Under the pieces are notes generated by a model. That model did not search any database, was not told where the DNA came from, and was given only the letters and a program-made list of their open reading frames with translations. Positions 8,058 to 15,896 of a DNA stretch of 64,000 bases are shown here, piece by piece. The translations under genes and the position numbers were made by a program. This DNA comes from Alkalibaculum sporogenes. GTDB taxonomy: Bacteria > Bacillota > Clostridia > Eubacteriales > Alkalibacteraceae. How positions within the stretch are numbered: the first letter of the stretch is position 1; each line of letters begins with the position of its first letter. Location: positions 62,001 to 126,000 of the forward strand of contig NZ_WHNX01000004.1 in the NCBI RefSeq assembly GCF_009362815.1, in the 5' to 3' direction.

Positions 8058-8418
8058 ATTTTCTTAAATAGCATATAAGTGTAAATATCACTTAAATTTT
8101 TGATCTAACATTTGACTTCCGCAGTTCAGATAAAAAAAGTCTGATACGAATATTCATTATAAACCTTAGTGGTACAAAATTCAACTATTTTCTATTATTA
8201 TCATTTTGACTTTTTAAAAACTTAATAATCTATTAGATTATATAGGTTAAAATATTGGAATATTGAGAAGTTGATTATCAATTAATAAATAAAAACGATT
8301 TCATCAAAGATGTTCTCTTTCTATCCTTACATATTAAAAAATAAAGAGTATAATGTAATATGAGTAATATAGTTATGTATTTAGATTAAATATTTATATA
8401 ATATAAGAGAGTGATAAT
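8058..8418. other. AT-rich intergenic region upstream of lipB
   Basis: No gene is visible in about 360 bases. Two short symmetrical sites are present: TAATCTATTAGATTA (8226-8240) and TTGATTATCAA (about 8272-8282). Either could be an operator for the divergent tRNA or lipB promoter, but this is only a suggestion. No clear sigma-A promoter was found. Confidence 0.35.
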
Positions 8419-9117
8419 ATGAATATAAACATAGTGGATCTTGGAATAATGGATTATGGGGAAACTCTTATTATACAAGAGAGATTAAGAAAACTTCGAA
8501 TTGAAAATAAAATTGAAGATACTTTACTTATTGTTGAACATTTACCTGTTCTTACATTAGGTTGTAGAGGAAAGAAGTCTAATATACTAGTAACAGATGA
8601 ATTTCTTAAACAAAAGGGTATTAATGTAATTAACTTAAATCGTGGTGGTGACGTAACTTATCATGGTCCTGGTCAGATAGTAGGATATCCTATAATAAAT
8701 CTAAAAAATTACAATAGAGATGTTAGAAATTTTGTTTGGAAATTAAAAGAAATATTTATTAGAATGCTAAGAGAGCAGTATAAAATTAATGTATCTGGTC
8801 TTGATGGTGAATATACAGGAGTATGGTTCGGTAATGATAAAATTGTTGCTATAGGTATAGCTATAAGTCGAATGGTTTCCATGCATGGATTTGCTTTTAA
8901 TGTAAATACAAATTTAGAAGATTTTAGATGGATTAATCCATGTGGTTTTACAGATAAGGGAGTTACATCCCTAGAAAAGTTACTGGGACATTCTATGAAT
9001 ATGGATGAAGTAAAGCAGTTAACAATAAATTATTTTATTGAGCTATTTGAAGCAAACCAAATTTCATTATCACTAGAAGAGCTAAATAATATTTTGGAGG
9101 AAAATAACCATGGATGA
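8419..9117 (+). CDS. lipB: Octanoyl-[acyl-carrier-protein]:protein octanoyltransferase LipB
   Basis: 232 aa. The LipB signature [17 protein letters not shown] is present, and the catalytic Cys/Lys dyad is visible: Lys in IVAIGI..., Cys in the [14 protein letters not shown] block. It transfers octanoate from ACP to lipoyl domains, the first step of lipoate synthesis. It overlaps lipA by eight bases, so the two genes of the pathway are coupled. GAGAGTGAT upstream of the ATG is a fair ribosome site. No lipoyl-bearing enzyme is encoded in the window. Confidence 0.94.
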   Translation: MNINIVDLGIMDYGETLIIQERLRKLRIENKIEDTLLIVEHLPVLTLGCRGKKSNILVTDEFLKQKGINVINLNRGGDVTYHGPGQIVGYPIINLKNYNRDVRNFVWKLKEIFIRMLREQYKINVSGLDGEYTGVWFGNDKIVAIGIAISRMVSMHGFAFNVNTNLEDFRWINPCGFTDKGVTSLEKLLGHSMNMDEVKQLTINYFIELFEANQISLSLEELNNILEENNHG

Positions 9118-9973
9118 AAAAAGGCCTGATTGGTTGAAGATAAAAGTAAATGTGAGTAAATCTCAGGAAGTGACAGATATGCTTAGGAGTTTAAGTTTAA
9201 ATACTGTATGCGAACAAGCAAATTGCCCAAATAAAGTAGAGTGTTTTACAAAAAAGACAGCAACGTTTATGATACTTGGAAATAATTGTACTAGAAATTG
9301 TACCTTTTGTAATGTTGAAAAACTTACCCCTAGCCTTATAGATATAGAAGAACCCAAAAAAATTGCTTTAGCTATTAAAGATATGTCGATGAAACACGTT
9401 GTGATTACCTCTGTTACAAGGGATGATTTAGACGATGGTGGATCAAGTCATTTCGCGAAAGTTATTGATGAAATAAGAAAGTATAATAGCAGTGTTACTG
9501 TAGAAGTATTAATTCCAGATTTTCAAGGTGATGAAAAATCCTTACTAAATGTTATAAATCAGAAGCCAGAGATTATTAATCACAACGTAGAAACAGTTCC
9601 ACGTTTATATTCAGAAGTAAGGCCTATGGCTATTTACCAAAGATCTTTAGAATTATTAGATAGAGTAAAGAAACACGATAAAAGCATTATTACAAAATCA
9701 GGTATTATGTTAGGCTTAGGTGAAGAACATTATGAAGTAATACGTATATTCCAGGATTTGAGAGATGTTAATTGTGATGTCTTAACAATTGGTCAATACC
9801 TTGCTCCATCTAAAACACATCATCCAGTAATTGATTATATTCACCCGAATGCTTTTGATGAGTATAAAGCTGAAGCCTTAGAACTAGGATTTAAATATGT
9901 TGCATCATCGCCATTTGTTAGAAGTTCATATAATGCGTTTGAGGCAATGAATATCCTAAATGAAACTCTATAG
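9110..9973 (+). CDS. lipA: Lipoyl synthase LipA
   Basis: 287 aa radical SAM enzyme. The auxiliary cluster ligands are in [12 protein letters not shown] and the radical SAM cluster in CTRNCTFC; the conserved RSSYNA near the C terminus carries the serine that ligates the auxiliary cluster. It inserts two sulfurs into protein-bound octanoyl groups. GGAGG inside the end of lipB serves as ribosome site. The presence of lipB-lipA indicates lipoate-dependent glycine cleavage or an alpha-keto acid dehydrogenase elsewhere in the genome. Confidence 0.95.
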   Translation: MDEKRPDWLKIKVNVSKSQEVTDMLRSLSLNTVCEQANCPNKVECFTKKTATFMILGNNCTRNCTFCNVEKLTPSLIDIEEPKKIALAIKDMSMKHVVITSVTRDDLDDGGSSHFAKVIDEIRKYNSSVTVEVLIPDFQGDEKSLLNVINQKPEIINHNVETVPRLYSEVRPMAIYQRSLELLDRVKKHDKSIITKSGIMLGLGEEHYEVIRIFQDLRDVNCDVLTIGQYLAPSKTHHPVIDYIHPNAFDEYKAEALELGFKYVASSPFVRSSYNAFEAMNILNETL

Positions 9974-10061
9974 ATTAAAGAAGAATAATTTGGTTACTTT
10001 TTTATTTCCATAGCACATATTAATATCTAATGTATTAGTCTCTAATTTGCTAATTGATGTT

Positions 10062-10075
10062 CTTGTATATACAAG
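10062..10075. promoter_or_regulatory. 14-bp palindrome, candidate operator of the hydrogenase-type cluster
   Basis: CTTGTATATACAAG is a perfect palindrome. Its 12-bp core recurs upstream of the rnf operon (15795-15806). It lies about 52 bases upstream (centre to start) of the candidate -10 at 10121, a position like that of class I activator sites. The regulator is unknown. Confidence 0.45.
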
Positions 10076-10097
10076 TTTGACTATATTTAAACTATTC

Positions 10098-10126
10098 TTG
10101 AAAAACTAGCGTGCTTAATATAAAAT
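10098..10126 (+). promoter_or_regulatory. Candidate promoter of the redox cluster
   Basis: TTGAAA (10098-10103) and TAAAAT (10121-10126) with a 17-base spacer lie upstream of the first gene of the cluster. Confidence 0.45.
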
Positions 10127-10158
10127 TGTATTATACAGGGATTAGGAGGTGGATAAGA

Positions 10159-10599
10159 GTGATCATCAATATACATAAGACGTCCTATGAAGTAGCTAGC
10201 AGAGATTTTATTAGATCAGGAGATGCTTCAAAGTCTATTAAAAAAACTCTTAATCAGATGGGATTTGCCAGTCAGTTGGTAAGAAAAGTATGTATAGCCA
10301 CATATGAAGCAGAAATGAATATAGCTATACATTCACATGGTGGAGAGATTATACTTATAGTAGACGACTATACAATAGCAATTCAAATTATAGATAGAGG
10401 TCCTGGAATAGCAAATATAGAACAAGCTATGAAAGCAGGTTACTCTACTGCTACAAATGAAATGATAGAAATGGGTTTTGGTGCAGGAATGGGATTTTAC
10501 AATATGCAAAAATGTGCAAACGTTTTCAAATTGGAATCTAAAAAAAATGAAGGAACAAAAATAGATATGATATTTTATATAGAATGCAATGAAGATTAA
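10159..10599 (+). CDS. Anti-sigma-factor-like (RsbW/SpoIIAB family) GHKL ATPase
   Basis: A 146-aa stand-alone GHKL ATP-binding domain. The N box (ATYEAEMNIAIHSHG), G1 box (DRGPGI) and G2-like glycine loop (GFGAGMGFYNM) are present. The family includes RsbW and SpoIIAB, serine kinases that hold sigma factors. Here it opens the set of accessory genes that commonly precede NuoE/NuoF/HydA of bifurcating hydrogenases in Clostridia, so it probably acts on that system rather than on general stress. GTG at 10159, nine bases after AGGAGG, is preferred to the upstream frame opening at 10111. Substrate unknown. Confidence 0.8.
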   Translation: MIINIHKTSYEVASRDFIRSGDASKSIKKTLNQMGFASQLVRKVCIATYEAEMNIAIHSHGGEIILIVDDYTIAIQIIDRGPGIANIEQAMKAGYSTATNEMIEMGFGAGMGFYNMQKCANVFKLESKKNEGTKIDMIFYIECNED

Positions 10600-10629
10600 T
10601 TACTAGTTAAAGTTCAACAAATTACAAGA

Positions 10630-10658
10630 TTGCAGACGCTAGGGAAATAGAGTATAAT
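10630..10658 (+). promoter_or_regulatory. Sigma-A-type promoter upstream of the DRTGG gene
   Basis: TTGCAG (10630-10635), 17 bases, TATAAT (10653-10658), about 50 bases before the ATG. Confidence 0.55.
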
Positions 10659-10709
10659 TAATAGGTGAAAATCTAGTTTCAATCACGAATAATTTATGGG
10701 GTGAAAGAA

Positions 10710-11054
10710 ATGAAGGTAAAAGAACTATTATTAAATAAGAACTTTACATTATTAACAAAGAACAGTGATACTGAAATACAAATTAACGACGTATATATTT
10801 GTGATTTACTTAGTTGGGTAATGTCTCATGCAGGTAACCAGTGTGCTTGGATAACTGTACAAACACATACTAATATTGTAGCTGTTGCAGTCCTTCTTGA
10901 TATGGCTTGTATTATTATTCCAGAAGGTATTGGAGTTGAAGAAAGTACATTAAAAAAAGCTTCAGAAGAAAATTTGCCTATTTTGTCTACTAATCTAAGC
11001 ACATATGAAATAGCATCCATTATATACGAAAGCAATAAGAATGTTACTAAATAA
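10710..11054 (+). CDS. DRTGG domain protein
   Basis: A 114-aa single-domain protein resembling the DRTGG fold found in phosphotransacetylase and CBS-domain proteins: a start rich in beta strands (MKVKELLLNKNFTLLT), then CDLLSWVMSHAGNQCAWITVQTH and IIPEGIGVEESTLKKASEENLPILSTNLSTYEIA. It is a constant member of clostridial hydrogenase accessory clusters; no biochemical role is known to me. ATG at 10710 with GGGGTG upstream is preferred over the in-frame GTG at 10701, which is part of that ribosome site. It overlaps the PHP gene by 14 bases. Confidence 0.75.
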   Translation: MKVKELLLNKNFTLLTKNSDTEIQINDVYICDLLSWVMSHAGNQCAWITVQTHTNIVAVAVLLDMACIIIPEGIGVEESTLKKASEENLPILSTNLSTYEIASIIYESNKNVTK

Positions 11055-11748
11055 TTATGCAGTGGATTTACATATTCATTCTACATTATCACCCTGTGCT
11101 GATTTAGAGATGACACCGAATAATATTGTTAATATGTGTAGATTAAAAAAACTAGATATTATAGCTGTTACGGATCATAATTCCACAGCAAATCTACCTG
11201 CAATTCACAGATTATGCAAACAACATGGTATCCTCTTATTACCTGGAATAGAAGTAAATACAAAGGAAGAAGTTCACCTACTATGTTATTTTGAAGATCT
11301 ATTAATGGCCATGAAGTTTGGAGAGATTATATACAATCATCTACCTATGATAAATAATGATGAGAAAATATTTGGTTCTCAGCTTGTGTTAGATGAAAAT
11401 GATTGTGTTATTGCCCAAATATCTAAGTTATTAATTTCATCTACTGATATATCAATAGATGAAATGGTAGAAATAGCTAGACAGTATAAGGGAAAAGTTG
11501 TTCCAGCACACGTGGATAGGTCTAGCTACAGTATAATTAATAACCTAGGTTTTATTCCGAATAATTTGAATTTTAATACCCTAGAGTTTTCAAATGTTGA
11601 AAATTTTGAACTGTACTCAAAAGTAATAACAAATGAATACAAAATTATGAAATCTTCTGATGCACATTATCTGCACCAGATTTTAGAGAGAAATCAGTTC
11701 TTTGAATTAATGAATTTAGATACTATATCTTTATTGAGATGTTTATAA
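11041..11748 (+). CDS. PHP domain metal-dependent phosphoesterase
   Basis: 235 aa. The PHP metal-binding motifs are evident: DLHIHSTLSPCADLEMTP (HxH), TDHNS, an internal Glu/His in GIEVNTKEEVHLLCYF, PAHVDR, and SSDAHYL at the C terminus (DxH). Such proteins hydrolyse phosphoesters using up to three metals; substrates of this subfamily are not known. It overlaps the DRTGG gene and belongs to the same accessory set next to NuoE/NuoF. No strong ribosome site precedes the ATG, in line with coupled translation. Confidence 0.85.
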   Translation: MLLNNYAVDLHIHSTLSPCADLEMTPNNIVNMCRLKKLDIIAVTDHNSTANLPAIHRLCKQHGILLLPGIEVNTKEEVHLLCYFEDLLMAMKFGEIIYNHLPMINNDEKIFGSQLVLDENDCVIAQISKLLISSTDISIDEMVEIARQYKGKVVPAHVDRSSYSIINNLGFIPNNLNFNTLEFSNVENFELYSKVITNEYKIMKSSDAHYLHQILERNQFFELMNLDTISLLRCL

Positions 11749-11872
11749 AATAACATTGTAAGCGCTATCAATAGAACTGTGTAATTGCGTGGATAAAGTA
11801 AATTCTACGTACGAACACTAAATTTATGATACAATACCATTATACTAAAAGTTGAGTTAAGGAGGGTTTATA

Positions 11873-12343
11873 TTGTTAAAAGACGCTAAAATTGAAAATT
11901 TTGATGATTTAAAGATTATAATTGACAAGCACAGGGAAACACCAGGATGTCTAATGCAAATTATGCAGGAAGCACAACAAAAATACGGTTCGCTTCCAAT
12001 TGAAGTACAGGATATGATAGCTAACGAGCTAAATATGCCACTTACAGAGATTTACGGAGTGGCTACATTCTATTCTTTATTTACGCTTGAACCAAAAGGA
12101 GAGTACAATATTGGAGTTTGTTTGGGTACAGCCTGTTATGTAAAAGGTGCACAAGCTATCATTGATAAAATAAGCGATAAATTAGGAATCAAAGTTGGAG
12201 AAACTACAGAAGATGGAAAATTTACATTGGAAGCAACTCGTTGCGTAGGTGCATGTGGATTAGCGCCTGTAATGATGATAAATGATGATGTTTATGGTAG
12301 ACTACAACCTAAAGAGATTGTGGAAATTATAGAAAAATATTGA
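11873..12343 (+). CDS. nuoE: NuoE/HydC-like thioredoxin-fold [2Fe-2S] subunit
   Basis: 156 aa. This is the 24-kDa NuoE-type subunit of NADH dehydrogenase-like and electron-bifurcating enzymes: MPLTEIYGVATFYSLF, then [2Fe-2S] ligands in CLGTAC and CVGACGLAP. It pairs with NuoF (13322) as the NADH-side module. The start is TTG at 11873, preceded by AAGGAGGG; no ATG fits. In many Clostridia this protein is HydC of a ferredoxin- and NAD-dependent hydrogenase, or serves a bifurcating formate dehydrogenase. Confidence 0.9.
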   Translation: MLKDAKIENFDDLKIIIDKHRETPGCLMQIMQEAQQKYGSLPIEVQDMIANELNMPLTEIYGVATFYSLFTLEPKGEYNIGVCLGTACYVKGAQAIIDKISDKLGIKVGETTEDGKFTLEATRCVGACGLAPVMMINDDVYGRLQPKEIVEIIEKY

Positions 12344-12347
12344 GCCT

Positions 12348-12899
12348 ATGAGAGAATTATCCCTACATATTAACGATATAGTACAAAATTCTATTGATGC
12401 AGATGCAACAATTATTAAAATCTTTGTAAAAGAAGACATTGAGAAGGATAATTTGGTCATTAAAGTAGAAGACAATGGCAAAGGAATTCCTAAAGAAAAA
12501 CTTGATGTTATTACAGATCCTTTTGAAACTTCTAGGACAACCAGGCGAGTAGGATTAGGACTGTCTCTCCTTGAAGCAGCTACACAAAGATGTGAAGGCA
12601 GTTTGATTATTAAATCAATAAGAAATGTAAAAACAGAGGTAGTCGCAACGTTTAGATATAATCATATTGACAGGGCACCTTTAGGGAATATGATTGACAC
12701 TATATTATCAATTATTCTAAGTTTAAAAGAAAATTCAGATCTCATATATGAACATCATTATAATAATAAAATGTTTACTTTTGATACTAGAGAAATTAAA
12801 TCAATTATTGGAAACCAAGTGTCAATAAATCAAATAGAAATAATGAATTGGATTAAGGAATATATTGAAGAAGGGTTTTCTAATTTAATGGAGGTGTAA
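12348..12899 (+). CDS. GHKL ATP-binding protein of the hydrogenase-type cluster
   Basis: 183 aa. The N-terminal two thirds is a histidine-kinase-like ATPase domain without dimerisation or phospho-acceptor region: N box HINDIVQNSIDADA, G1 box VEDNGKGIP, G2-like GLGLSLLEAA. The C-terminal tail is unique. It lies four bases after nuoE and two bases before the next gene, so it is in the same operon. The family is found almost only next to NuoE/NuoF-type genes in anaerobes; function unknown. Confidence 0.8.
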   Translation: MRELSLHINDIVQNSIDADATIIKIFVKEDIEKDNLVIKVEDNGKGIPKEKLDVITDPFETSRTTRRVGLGLSLLEAATQRCEGSLIIKSIRNVKTEVVATFRYNHIDRAPLGNMIDTILSIILSLKENSDLIYEHHYNNKMFTFDTREIKSIIGNQVSINQIEIMNWIKEYIEEGFSNLMEV

Positions 12900-12901
12900 G
12901 A

Positions 12902-13297
12902 ATGAAAAAATCAATTCAAGAACTTGAAGCAATAAGGAATAAGACTATTGACCACATTAATTTAAGAAGTGGAAAAGGCGGTTATAGAGTCGTAGTAGGT
13001 ATGGCTACTTGTGGAATTGCAGCAGGAGCAAGACCTGTTATGATGAGATTGATGGAAGAAGTACAAAAAAATAGTTTAGTAGATGTTACAATAGCTCAAA
13101 CAGGTTGTATCGGTGCATGCAGACTAGAGCCTATTATTGAAGTGTATTCTCCAGATGGATCGAAAGTTACTTACATAAAGATGGATGAGGAAAAGGCTAT
13201 TAAAGTAGTTGCAGATCATCTTATTAATGGGAAAATTGTAAATGAGTATACCGCAACCACTATAGATGGTAAAGTTGTAGATCCGGAAATGCAATAA
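12902..13297 (+). CDS. (2Fe-2S) ferredoxin-domain (thioredoxin-like) protein
   Basis: 131 aa thioredoxin-like [2Fe-2S] protein. Four candidate ligands are seen: the GMATCGIAAGA cysteine and CIGAC in QTGCIGACRLEP, giving an incomplete first pair compared with NuoE. Similar proteins lie between NuoE and NuoF in clostridial hydrogenase operons and may be an extra electron carrier or assembly factor. GGAGG ends the upstream gene and serves as ribosome site. Confidence 0.82.
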   Translation: MKKSIQELEAIRNKTIDHINLRSGKGGYRVVVGMATCGIAAGARPVMMRLMEEVQKNSLVDVTIAQTGCIGACRLEPIIEVYSPDGSKVTYIKMDEEKAIKVVADHLINGKIVNEYTATTIDGKVVDPEMQ

Positions 13298-13321
13298 GAA
13301 ACATAAATAGGAGGGAAAGAA

Positions 13322-15115
13322 ATGTCTTTTATACGTTCGCAAATTTTAGTCTGTGCTGGGACAGGGTGTAATTCATCAGGTTCGGCTACTTTAATAAAAG
13401 ATTTAGACAAAGAATTAAAAAAGCACTCTCTTAGTAAAGAGGTAGAAGTAATTAGAACAGGATGTTTTGGTTTATGTGAATTAGGTCCAGTTGTAATCGT
13501 GTATCCAGAGGGAACCTTTTATAGTAGGGTCACTAGTGAAGATATTGCTGAGCTAGTGGAAGAACATCTAGTTAAAGGGAGAGTTTTAACTAGATTAGTT
13601 TACCATGAAACAATTGGAGATAATAAAACTATATCTATAAACGATATTGGATTTTTCAAAAGCCAAGAAAGAATAGCTTTGAAGAATTGTGGTATTATAG
13701 ACCCAGAAAATATTGATGAGTACTTAGCTTATGATGGATACAAAGCTTTACAGAAAGTTCTACTTGAAATGGAACCACAAGAAGTCATTGATACAATTAA
13801 AGGAGCTGGCTTACGAGGTAGAGGAGGTGCAGGTTTCCCTACCGGAATGAAATGGCAATTTACAAAAAATGCCCAAGGAGATTCTAAGTATGTCGCCTGT
13901 AATGCAGATGAAGGAGATCCAGGTGCATTTATGGATAGGTCTGTACTAGAGGGAGATCCACATGCATTAATTGAAGCTATGACAATAGCAGGTTATGCAA
14001 TTGGAGCTAATGAAGGTTATGTATATGTTAGAGCAGAATATCCTATTGCTGTTAAAAGGTTAGCAATAGCAATTAATCAAGCTAGAGATTACGGTTTGCT
14101 TGGGGATAATATTTTAGATAGTGGGTTTAACTTTACATTAGATATAAGATTAGGTTCTGGAGCTTTCGTATGTGGAGAAGAAACAGCACTATTAAACTCG
14201 ATTGAAGGAAAAAGAGGAGAGCCTAGACCAAGACCGCCATTTCCAGCAAATAAAGGTTTGTTTGGTAAACCCACAGTATTAAATAATGTGGAAACCTTTG
14301 CTAATATACCTAGTATAATTCGAAATGGTTCTGACTGGTATTCAAATATAGGGACTGAAAAGTCAAAAGGAACTAAAGTATTTGCCCTTGGTGGGAAAAT
14401 AAATAACACTGGATTATTAGAAATACCAATGGGTACTACCCTTAGAGAGATTGTCTACGAAATTGGTGGAGGAATTCCTAATGGAAAAGCATTTAAAGCG
14501 GCCCAGACAGGTGGCCCATCTGGAGGATGTATTCCATCAGAGCATTTAGATACACCTATCGACTATGATTCATTAATACAAATCGGGTCTATGATGGGAT
14601 CAGGTGGTCTTATTGTAATGGATGAAGATAATTGCATGGTTGATATAGCTAGATTCTTCTTAGATTTTACCTGTGATGAATCATGTGGCAAATGTCCACC
14701 ATGTAGAATTGGGACAAAAAGAATGCTAGAGATATTGGAAGATATATGTGCTGGTAAAGGTAAAAAAGGTGATATAGAAAGACTGGAAAGTTTAGCTATT
14801 GGTATAAAATCATCTTCACTTTGTGGATTAGGTCAAACTGCACCAAATCCAGTATTATCTACTATTAGATATTTTAGAGATGAATATGAAGCACATATAA
14901 ATGAAAAAAGATGTCCATCAGGTGTATGTACTGAATTACTTAGCTTTGTAGTTGTAGAAGAAGCGTGTAAAGCTTGTGGCATATGTAAAAAGAAATGTCC
15001 AGTAGATGCTATTACAGGAGAAAAGAAAGTAATTCACAATATAGATCAACAAAAATGTATTAAATGTGGAGCGTGTATAGAAGCCTGCCCATTTGATGCC
15101 ATTGTAAAAAAATAG
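13322..15115 (+). CDS. nuoF: NuoF/HydB-like NADH- and FMN-binding iron-sulfur subunit
   Basis: 597 aa with the full HydB layout: N-terminal thioredoxin-like [2Fe-2S] domain (CAGTGC and CFGLC), the FMN/NADH-binding domain (GAGLRGRGGAGFPTG, NADEGDPGAFMDR, EGKRGEPRPRPPFPA), the NuoF [4Fe-4S] site (ESCGKCPPCRIG ... SLCGLGQ), and two C-terminal [4Fe-4S] ferredoxin motifs (CKACGICKKKCP, CIKCGACIEACP). It oxidises or reduces NAD(H) and, in bifurcating complexes, ferredoxin. The catalytic hydrogenase gene hydA, normally next, is absent; a terminator and a repeat array follow. Confidence 0.93.
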   Translation: MSFIRSQILVCAGTGCNSSGSATLIKDLDKELKKHSLSKEVEVIRTGCFGLCELGPVVIVYPEGTFYSRVTSEDIAELVEEHLVKGRVLTRLVYHETIGDNKTISINDIGFFKSQERIALKNCGIIDPENIDEYLAYDGYKALQKVLLEMEPQEVIDTIKGAGLRGRGGAGFPTGMKWQFTKNAQGDSKYVACNADEGDPGAFMDRSVLEGDPHALIEAMTIAGYAIGANEGYVYVRAEYPIAVKRLAIAINQARDYGLLGDNILDSGFNFTLDIRLGSGAFVCGEETALLNSIEGKRGEPRPRPPFPANKGLFGKPTVLNNVETFANIPSIIRNGSDWYSNIGTEKSKGTKVFALGGKINNTGLLEIPMGTTLREIVYEIGGGIPNGKAFKAAQTGGPSGGCIPSEHLDTPIDYDSLIQIGSMMGSGGLIVMDEDNCMVDIARFFLDFTCDESCGKCPPCRIGTKRMLEILEDICAGKGKKGDIERLESLAIGIKSSSLCGLGQTAPNPVLSTIRYFRDEYEAHINEKRCPSGVCTELLSFVVVEEACKACGICKKKCPVDAITGEKKVIHNIDQQKCIKCGACIEACPFDAIVKK

Positions 15116-15130
15116 TATTATTAATTATAG

Positions 15131-15161
15131 AAGACTGGCAATTCAATTTGCCAGTCTTTTT
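15131..15161 (+). terminator. Intrinsic terminator after nuoF
   Basis: An 11-bp stem (AAGACTGGCAA / TTGCCAGTCTT) with five-base loop and a T run, 16 bases after the nuoF stop. It ends the operon before the repeat array. Confidence 0.88.
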
Positions 15162-15162
15162 A

Positions 15163-15520
15163 TCGCGAAGACAATGAGCCAAGCGGCCGATAGCGGCCAT
15201 TGGCGACGATTAAAGCTATAACAAGCAGGCGCAGCAAGTTTGTTATAGCTTTGTAGAGGAGCAAATGGATGATAGCGGCCATTTGGCGACTGTCCGCGTA
15301 AAGCGCATAGTAACCGCGAAGCGAGTTGCTTGCGGAGTCGCGAAGACAATGAGCCAAGCGGCCGATAGCGGCCATTGGCGACTGTCCGCGTAAGGCGTAA
15401 GTAACCCGCGAAGCGAGTTACTTGCGGAGTCGCGAAGACAATGAGCCAAGCGGATGATAGCAGCCGCGACGAATGACGCTTCTATTGTCATCCAGAGGAG
15501 GTACGACGAAGGATCTTAGA
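15163..15520. repeat. G+C-rich repeat array between nuoF and rnfC
   Basis: The block is clearly richer in G+C than the surrounding sequence. TCGCGAAGACAATGAGCCAA occurs at 15163, 15338 and 15430 (spacings 175 and 92), joined to GCGGCCGATAGCGGCCATTGG and to GCGAAGCGAGTT-GCTTGCGGAGTCGCG, which form nested hairpins. The right end (about 15484-15516) holds TGTCATCCAGAGGAGG...GACGAAGGATCTTA, the reverse complement of a module at about 4895-4930. All frames lack credible genes. It is a non-coding, palindrome-rich repeat family. Confidence 0.82.
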
Positions 15521-15894
15521 GCCAAAGAAAGGTAATTAATAGGAGAATCAAGACAAAAAAGGTATTGTATTTTTTTTAGTACAATACAGAACATTGGTAT
15601 TATTATCACGATTTTGTTTTATTGGTTTCTATGTTTTTAATTAAGATACCTAAACATATACTGTGAAACTAGCTGAATTCAGCTCTTGAAAAACTCGAAG
15701 TTTTATCGAATTTGTAATAAGTGTCGTACATAAAAAAAAGATTGATAAAGTTTTGCTTTATTTAATGACGAAAATGTATTAAAATAAATACAAGTTGTAT
15801 ATACAAGATGGTATTAAATTATTAACGAACATAGATTTTATTTTTCTGTTATAATACTAATGTGTATACAATATTCATGATGAGGAGTGTTGAT
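15521..15894 (+). promoter_or_regulatory. rnf upstream region with palindrome and candidate -10
   Basis: No gene is present. A hairpin (GTATTGTA / TACAATAC, 15562-15587) follows the repeat array. The perfect palindrome TTGTATATACAA at 15795-15806 equals the core of the palindrome upstream of the hydrogenase-type cluster. TATAAT at 15850-15855 is a good -10 but the -35 region (GAACAT) is poor, as expected for a promoter needing an activator. The palindrome centre is about 50 bases before the -10. The rnfC ATG follows GAGGAG at 15881-15886. Confidence 0.5.
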
Positions 15895-15896
15895 AA

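Noticed and set aside
7783-8091. 102-aa minus-strand frame
   Set aside because: It covers the tRNA-Leu gene and its duplicated end; the tRNA explains the sequence.
15143-15609. Several overlapping 60-80 aa minus-strand frames
   Set aside because: All are products of the G+C-rich repeat array, with repeated segments shared between frames.
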